NCBI RefSeq assembly: GCF_039555335.1
Contig: NC_092631.1
Span: forward strand, 6,894,481 to 6,958,480
DNA: 64,000 nucleotides
Source: Amphiura filiformis
Lineage: Eukaryota; Echinodermata; Ophiuroidea; Amphilepidida; Amphiuridae
Reading direction: 5' to 3'
The position numbers were made by a program, and so were the translations under genes. How positions within the stretch are numbered: position 1 is the stretch's first letter; each line of letters starts with the position of its first letter. The notes beneath the pieces were generated by a model, which was given only the letters and a program-made list of their open reading frames with translations, had not been told where the DNA came from and did not search any database. Of the stretch, positions 56,845 to 64,000 are shown piece by piece.

Positions 56845-58290
56845 AATGTAATATATACATTAGAAAAGGCTTAAAACCAACTATTAGGCCCTGAATCACC
56901 AGCTGTTGAAGCTATCATCATTGAGCCCCCAACTCTTGAAGAAGTAGTTGAAGTAATAGCAGCCATGAAGACCAAACAAGGCAGCAGCATTGGACTGTGC
57001 TATAACTGCTGAAGCACTTCAGGGAGGAGGGGATAGCATGATTGATATAATCCTCAAATTCTGTATGGAAGTATTCTCAATGCTCACACCGCCACGTCAA
57101 TGGGTCACAAATGTAATCACTCATGACAAACTACCATGGTATTTCGCTTATGTCCATTGCCGCAAAAGTGTACAACAAGATCCTTTTGAACAGGATCCGA
57201 CCTCACATTGATCCTTTACTGAGAAGCAACCAGGCTGGCTTTAAATCAGGTCACAGCTGTGCTAGCAAATACACATTTTGAGGAGGATCATGGAAGGCTT
57301 CAAGGAGTACCAACTTCAATTGACAGTCACTTTTGTGGACTTCAAAGGACTCCAATAGTGCCGTTATGATAGATGGAAGTATCTCAGAGCCTTTCCAAGT
57401 AACAACGGGAGTGCTTCAGGGTGATGTGTTGGCACCATTCCTGTTCATTATCCTGGTAGACTAGCTTCTGAAGAAATCAACTTCTGGAATTGACGCTGGA
57501 ATTGTTACCTTCTCACGTCGGGCAAGCAGGTATCCTGCTAGGATGCTGAATGACCTGGATTTTGCTGATGATATTGCCCTGTTGGAATCTTTCATAGCCC
57601 GGACCCAGTTGCAGCTTACTAGGACTGCAACAGCAGCAGCAGCTCTAGGCGTTGTCATCAGTGCACCTAAGACAGAATATATTATGACTACAAACTGTAA
57701 TGCCAAACCAGCACTTGAAGTCTATGGTAGTACCATCAACCATGTCACAGACTTCAAGTACTTGGGTTCCAAGATGGGCTCCAGTGCTGGAGATCTAAAA
57801 AGAAGAAAAGCACTAGCCTGGGCAGCTTTCTGGAAACGGGAATGCTTTTGGAGAAGCCCGTCCCTGCCAATCGAAACAAAAAATCAAGCTGTTTGAGACA
57901 ACTTGTGTTACTGTCTTATTCCTGTTCGGGTGTGAGTCATGGGTAATCACCAAGGACATGGAAAACAAGATCAATGCCTTTGCAACATCTTGCTACAGAG
58001 TCATGTTAAACATCAAGCGTGAGGATCAGATTCCAAATGAAACCATCTGCAATCTGACCAACACCACTCCACTGGTTGTCAAAGTCAAGATTCATCAACT
58101 CAAATTTCTCGGCCATATACTGCATCTTGAAGATGACGAGCCTGTGGAAGAATATGCCCTTTATATTCCACCATGCTGCAGCCAAACAAAATTGTTTTGC
58201 TTGCCCAAGATCGCAATAGTTGGAGAAAGCTTGTAGTCGCCTACTCCGCAGCCGACTGATGATGACGAGGCCCTGATTCATATTTAATCC
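56845..58290 (+). pseudogene. decayed RTE-like LINE reverse transcriptase
   Basis: Pieces in three frames on the plus strand: PTLEEVVEVIAAMKTKQGSS, a broken fingers region (KVYNKILLNRIRPHIDPLL, NQAGFKSGHSC), GVLQGDVLAPFLFIILVD, the active site DLDFADDIALLES, then TATAAAALGVVISAPKTEYI, FKYLGSKMGSS and LLFGCESWVITKDMENKINA with HQLKFLGHILHLEDDE. The order and the 'LDFADD...G..IS..KTE' box are those of RTE-group RTs. At least four frameshifts or stops. The endonuclease is absent. The catalytic FADD is intact in this fragment. Confidence 0.85.
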
Positions 58291-59127
58291 TGATTTAGGC
58301 CTGGGAAATAGATTATCTGTGAAAAATGAGCAGGACCTGACTTTTTATGAAAATTTGGCTAAACTTTCTTGAAACAAGTTATTTGTGAGGTGGCGTAAGC
58401 TGTATGGGCTATAGGGTGATCTAGTCGGCATTTTTCTGGAAAAAGTCACTGGACTCCGTATATTTTCTCTACACTGGATGTCTTTATCTGACCTTCAACT
58501 TGCAGAAAGTGTAAGGTTTGAAGAACTGAGTCGCTCCGGAGTCAAGAAAATGACGTTTTCCCAGACCCTGTTTGCACAGGAAGTCAATGGAGCCTATTTA
58601 CTGGTGTGCACCTTGTAGTGTTCTTTAGTAAAATCAGTACAAAATACTTGAAATCAGTATTAGTTGACAGCTGTGCCAATGGTGTGTTGAGTAGCTTTTT
58701 TGTGACATTTAGTAATGTCACACACATCTGCATGCAAAAAATGCAATCTAAAGTACCAAATAAAGTGATCATTTATGGATAATTTTGTTCTGTGTATTTT
58801 GATACCTGATTTGGCACGATCCAAATTTATTTCCCAAGTTATACCGAATTGAATGGAAAGGAGAGCTTTTCAAAAATGACAAATTGGGGCTCTTCTAATG
58901 GGCTCATAGCGTGACAGATCAGCACTCACTCACCGTACTATTTCCTCCTTCAGGGGGATTCCTACTGGCTATTCTCACAGGCTCATTATAGCCTGATAGA
59001 GCAACACTCACTCGCCATGCTCATAATTAACATATTTTGAGAGAAAGGCCTATGTAAATTTTGCCACTTTTGAAATTGCTCTATTTTGTACTCAAATTGG
59101 TATAACTTGATAAAATAAAATTGCATC
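58291..59127. other. intergenic, no gene seen
   Basis: No supportable gene. gcactcactcaccgt (58922) and aacactcactcgccat (59003) with their surroundings form a ~80-bp loose duplication. Confidence 0.45.
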
Positions 59128-62100
59128 AGTTCAGTTCAGTTCAGTTCAGTTCAGTTTTATTTTCATCTCAACACACATACATATAAATAACATGATATAA
59201 AAAAAAACATTTTGTAATAAATTAGTAACAATGCAATGCCAAATAATTTATAATTGAGATACCAATATTAATATTACAAAATAATATTTTAACAATGTGG
59301 TATGAGACTCATAATGAGAGATGTGGATGCCACAGAAACGCAAAGCGTGTAAAGTTGTGGCACCCATTTGAAAGTTACAGACAAGTCTATAGCTTAAATA
59401 CAATATTCGATATTTATAAGGTTACAAATTCTATGAATGCCATAGACAGACAACATAAATTCCGAAAAATCAATGAAGCATAAAATGCGAACTAAAGCAG
59501 CGCATGTAAATCCATCATGCAGGAGAAAGCACTTTAAACATCATCATGTAAATATCCATTGATGAGGTTTTGTTTGAATGTTTTTTTAAATACTGTAGGA
59601 GACGGGATGAGTTTAAGGGATTGGTCAAGATCATTCCAGAGGAGAGCACCATGTGTTTTGATGGTGTTGCTAGCAAAAACCGTATTAAATAATTGGATGT
59701 GAAAGTCTTTAGAATGTCTGGTATCGTGTGTATGGATGTCGTCATTAGTAGTAAAGAAGTTGTCGTAGAGGTCATTTGGTAGCATTTTGTAATGAAATTT
59801 ATGCATAAAAATGCTGTTTGAAATTTGAAAATGTCATGGATCTTAAGGGCATTTAATTGGTGGAAAAGTGGGTCAGTGTGGGCGAGCCACAAAGAATTTG
59901 TGCATCCTAACAACTCGCTTTTTGTAGGAGAAAAGAGAATCCAGATTGGCGTTGTTTTTATCTGCCCAGACAATTGCACAGTAAGTTAAATAGGGAAGCA
60001 CAAGTGTATTATATAAGGTTTGCAAAGAGGCCTCCGGTAGAAAAGGCGGACTTTACGTATAATACCATTATATTTTGACACAATTTTAGTGATGTGTGTA
60101 GTGTGTGATTTCCAGCTGAGGTTATCATCAATAAGTAGGCCTAGAAATTTGGTAGTATGAACCAGATTTAATTCTGTATTATCTATTAGTACTTTTATAT
60201 TGATTTCAGATTTATTATTGTATTTATTTTTAAAAAGCATATAATTAGTTTTTTGATGTTTAGTGAAAGTTTATTTAATTTAAACCAATTTGATATTAAA
60301 ATAAGCTCAGCATTAATGATTGATTCGAGGTGATGGTGATCTTCATGCGAAAAAAGTATGTTGGTATCATCTGCGAAAAGGATAAAATGTGGGATTTTGG
60401 AACACAGGGAAGGTCATTAATATATAATAAGAAGAGGAGGGACCAAGAATTGACCCCTGTGGAACTCCATGAGGTGATATTCGTGAGAGGAGAAACTGCT
60501 TCATTAAATACACACATTGTTTCCTATCACTGAGATAATTTCGAATCCATGTATTGGCCAGACCTCTGATACCATAATGATCGAGTTTGTTCAAGAGGAT
60601 GTTGTGGTTTAAGGTATCGAATGCCTTACTGAGGTCAAGAAAAATGCCTGCAACATGATGCTTTTTATCAAGGTTTTCTGCAATTTTGCAATAAAACTCA
60701 TTAATGGCCATATATGTGGATCTTTGTGGCCGGAAACCAAACTGATGAGGACTTAGAATATCATGAAGTGAAATAAAATTTAAAATACGATTATAAATAA
60801 CTTTTTCAAGAAGTTTTGATATTGATGGTAGAATTGATATAGGCCTATAATTAGAGAAATTGTGACAATCATCTGCTTTAAAAATGGGTGTGACTTTAGC
60901 AATTTTTAGTTTTGAGGGTACGATACCGGATGATAAAGATGAATTGAAGATGTGGGTGAGAGGAATACTTATTTGAAGATGATTGATTTTAGAAGATTGG
61001 AGCTTATTCCGTCTGCACCAGAGCTATAGGTGTTGTTGATTTTGGAAGAGAGCTTGATAATTTCCTCAATTGATGTTGGAGAAAGGAAGAGGCTTTTGTT
61101 GTTTGAAAAGTCATTGAAGGTTGACGGGGAATTATTATCGGGTTCCGGATTTTTTTCTGCCAATAATGGTCCAAAAAAAATAAAAAAATCATTAAATTTC
61201 AATGCAATGTCTTTATTATTAGTGACTTTATGACCGTTAACGGTATCAGTAAAGAAATCAGGAAATTTCGTTTTTTTATTCCTACCTAAGAGTTTATTTA
61301 GAGTTTGCCACATTTTTTTCATGTTATGACTGTGAAATTCAATTTCTGATGTGATGTGCAGTTTCTTTGAGGTACGAAGCAGTGAGTTTAAGTAGTTTCT
61401 ATATTTATTATATTTCAATTTATTCTCCACAGTGGGCTTAGAGATATATTTTTTATAGAGTCTGTCTTTAGTTTTAATCGATTTTATTAGGCCACTTGTA
61501 ATCCATGGTTTCCGAGGTGATTTTTCCTTAGATAATTTAGTTATTTTGATTGGACAATGAATATCATACAAGGTGGTTAATTTGTTATTGAAATCATTAT
61601 AAGCACTTTCTGTGTCATTGTTGTTTGTAATGAATGACCAATCCACAAGTGCAAGAGCACTTTTAAAACCTCTGATGTTATCTGGTTTCATTTGACGTGA
61701 CTTTTTAAATGATGTTTTCTTGGATGTGTTATGACGTGAATTCCTATTAACGAGGGAAAATATTGGAAAGTGGTCAGAGAGGTCGGTAACAAAAATACCA
61801 GACTTAGTTACTTGTGATATGTTATTGGTGAAAATGTTATCAATGAGGGAAACACTGGTGACTCCATTTTATTTGTTTTAATACGTGTAGGCCTATCTAT
61901 ACATGGGATGAATTGGTACGAGTAAAAAAGATGGACAAAAGTATTTACTTCAGGCCTAGAATCATATTTTAGGAGATCAATGTTGAAATCACCAGTGATG
62001 TAACAGGTTTTTTTCTCTTTAGTGACGATGTTCAGTGTATTGTCTAATTGCATAATAAAGTCATTCATAACAACAGTATCAGGTTTGTAAACTACTCCAA

Positions 62101-62950
62101 CGATGGTGTTATGGGAGTTGTTTGTAATTTCAATAAATAATGAATCACAATCAGGGCAATCAATTTTTAAATCATGTCTAATACGATAATGGAATTTAGG
62201 ATGAATGAAAGAGGCGCCCTCCGCCAGTTCTTCCTCCTGGCCTGATGCAATTTTCGTTTGAATAATCATTGAGATCGATGAGATCCAAGCGTCCTCAGAT
62301 GACCTAAACCATGTTTCGGTGAATGCGTATATATCAAACTGATGATCAATAGCTGGAAGATAGTTTGGTACATCATTGGCACGTTTCTTAAGGCTTAATG
62401 CATTGAGGTGGAAAAGAGAAATTTCAGTGTTTTTGAAGTCAGTTGAGTTGAAAAGCTCAATGTCGAAGTAATTGCAATCAGTAATCATGGTGTTGTCAAT
62501 ATTACATGATTGATCGGATGTTGATGAATTTGGGTTTAAAGTGCTATCAAAAGTAGATGGATTGAATTTGACATGTGACATAAAATCGGACAAATCAGAC
62601 GTAGACATAACGAATAATAAATATACAATGCAAAAATATATATATATAATAATATATATATACAATCCAAAGTGAATAGGAATTGGATTATCTAGAAACA
62701 AAAGTAAATTAAAAACAGTTGGAACAGATGAGTCAAGCTCACTTATACCAAAATGTGAGGAATATGGGTGGGCTGGGATAATAATAAATACTGATAATAA
62801 AAGGGTAATGGCTGGATGTTGGCTAATATACAAAGAAATATACTTCAACATGATCAAGATACTCAACATGTCATGAACATAAATATATAGAATAATGAAA
62901 GAACAATTGGGAAGTGTATGTACACGCCTATCAATATACCCCAATATCAT
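59128..62950 (-). pseudogene. near-full-length CR1/L2-like LINE, frameshifted
   Basis: Minus-strand order: leader (start probably at MSTSDLSDFM, ~62610); APE-type endonuclease with ISLFHLNALSLKKR, IYAFTETWF, IVGVVYKPD and ITGDFNIDLLKY; linker with KKPWITSGLIKSIKTKD-like basic sequence (61500) and ADGISSNLLKSI; RT with FLDLSKAFDTLNHN, LDHYGIRGLANTWI and GVPQGSILGP; then FLGLLIDDNLSW and a tail LLWNDLDQSLKLIPSPTVFK ending at a stop at 59534. A single-base change removes the YADD region from the GVPQG frame (~60370), and further shifts occur near 61700-61860, 60240 and 59800. The ~400-bp 3' UTR ends in a (TGAAC)n tail at 59128-59157, typical of L2/CR1-like elements. Cut-and-prime retrotransposition is lost. 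Confidence 0.9.
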
Positions 62951-63542
62951 GAATTAATTTCAGCTGAACATGTCATCAGTAATGTAAGGTACTGTCAAAT
63001 ATAAATAAGTATAATAGATATCAATATAGGCTGAACAGCTTAAGGAAATGTCTATGAAGTATACACTCCAAATTTCAAGGATTTAAAATAAATCCCAAGG
63101 GACCGCGATTAGGGACCAATCAAGTGCCAGATCCAAAATCAAATCTTTAGGATTCAAAATTAAATCTTTAAGATTTAAAATTAAAATCCACAAGATTGAT
63201 TTCAAATCTAAAATCGACCGGTCCCCAACCACAGTCTCAAGGATTCACTTTCAAATCCTTGCAATCTAGAGTGTAGGCCTACTTGCACTCTGTTGCACTG
63301 TATTTTGTGGTATGGTATGAATACCAAGATCTAATAATTCACCCAAATTGAGAAAGAGAAGCACAGGAACAGAAGGCAAAACATCGCACAAGTAGGACAA
63401 ATATCAAAGACAGTAGACACCGCCTGTATGCAATTCATCAATCATGTGTACAAAGCAGATCAAAATTAACTAATTATAATAATGAATTCATAATAAAGTC
63501 AATTAATATAGCTTACAACTTACTACTGATTAAGCATATATC
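62951..63542. other. no gene; holds a MITE
   Basis: AT-rich flank of the LINE; the only structured part is the element at 63064-63271. Confidence 0.5.
63064..63271. mobile_element. MITE, TA flanks
   Basis: CACTCCAAATTTCAAGGATT at the left resembles the complement of the right end (CACTCTAGATTGCAAGGATT); TA flanks both. gggacc/ggtcccc pairs further in. The interior repeats aaaatcaaatcttt words. Non-coding. Confidence 0.65.
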
Positions 63543-64000
63543 GTGCCAAATGAGGTATCAAAATATGCAGAACACAATTCTCAATTATTGACTACTTCAT
63601 TTGGTAAATTTGGTTTAGTGTCTGAAAAATTTTGCCAGACCTTTGCCACTAAATCATGTCAGCTTGCCAGTGCAGAAGAATCTGCTCCTGAAGTTCAGCA
63701 TTCAGCAACTGCTCAATGGAAAAGATAGCCTTCAGGGTCGAAGCTTCTCAGGAATCTGCAACCAGGTAAAGCTAATGGCCCTGATGAAATCCCTGCAAGA
63801 GTCCTGAAGGAGTACAGCGCAGAACTTTCATTACCACCCAGCCTGCTGTTTCAGCTTTGCTTCTACAAGGGAGTTTTCCCAAACCAATGGGAAACTGCAT
63901 CTGTCATCCCTTTCCACAAGAGAGATTTGAAGTCCAAATCCATCTATGTACCACCCCATTTCTTTGCTCTGCATCATCAGCAAGGTCATGGAGGCTGTTG
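63543..64000 (+). pseudogene. LINE fragment entering RT domain, runs off the window
   Basis: After an upstream piece with a stop at 63726-63728, the plus frame reads LLRNLQPGKANGPDEIPARV, LKEYSAELS, then FYKGVFPNQWETASVIPFHK. This is the RT fingers entry ('GPD.IP...LK......W....+.PI.K') of Jockey/CR1-group elements. The expected 'NYRPISLL' box is already frameshifted (CIISKVMEAV can be read in another frame at 63967-64000). The remainder lies beyond position 64000. Confidence 0.75.

Overview
The window looks like a repeat-dense, AT-rich nuclear chromosome segment of a marine deuterostome invertebrate, most likely an echinoderm. The reasons are the frequent 'taggcctac'-type words, very many small DNA transposons, CR1/L2-like and RTE-like LINEs, minisatellite-rich fold-back elements recalling the sea-urchin TU family, TTAGGG-type telomeric repeats, and only isolated exons separated by long introns. 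The species cannot be named from sequence alone. No operons, phage, CRISPR arrays or rRNA genes are visible.

Host genes are few. On the minus strand, 9559-9074 and 4654-4483 are two exons of one putative type II membrane sialyltransferase-like gene: the splice phases agree, and the rest lies off the left edge. On the minus strand, 52194-51386 is a terminal exon encoding a beta-propeller. A decayed, inverted relative of part of that propeller sits at 50770-50880. Everything else that reads as protein is retroelement or transposase remnant.

Layout. 1-5 kb: intergenic, a near-perfect 48-bp-arm hairpin and a direct duplication split by a small transposon. 5-13 kb: the sialyltransferase-like exons, a Penelope-like fragment with a hammerhead-like core, and a LINE tail split by a hAT-like element that holds another element. 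13-26 kb: several terminal-inverted-repeat (TIR) elements, including a 2.0-kb one with spaced internal motifs and a 3.2-kb fold-back element hosting a 5'-truncated LINE. 26-32 kb and 40-41.5 kb: long 39-bp minisatellite arrays used as insertion targets. 32.6-40.1 kb: a large imperfect inverted duplication with an interstitial telomeric block in one arm and a 2.9-kb transposon in the other. 41-50 kb: a related 42-bp minisatellite inside a fold-back structure, mariner-like and Harbinger-like miniature elements (MITEs), and tRNA-derived repeats. 50-56 kb: the propeller exon, a (AAC)n tract and a ~119-bp satellite with ~672-bp higher-order structure. 56-64 kb: a 62-bp satellite, an RTE-like remnant, a nearly full-length minus-strand LINE with endonuclease and reverse transcriptase, and the start of another LINE.

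The most notable object is the 2,888-bp transposon at 36011-38898. Its ends begin CACAGTG, identical to the consensus V(D)J recombination-signal heptamer. It is flanked by a 5-bp duplication (CGCTG), and paralogous empty sites confirm the boundaries. The combination points to the Transib/RAG-like superfamily. The element carries a decayed ORF and a tandem ~146-bp repeat bearing TGACGTCA and CCAAT motifs. Almost all other structure here is nested mobile DNA whose insertion order can be read from intact target sites.
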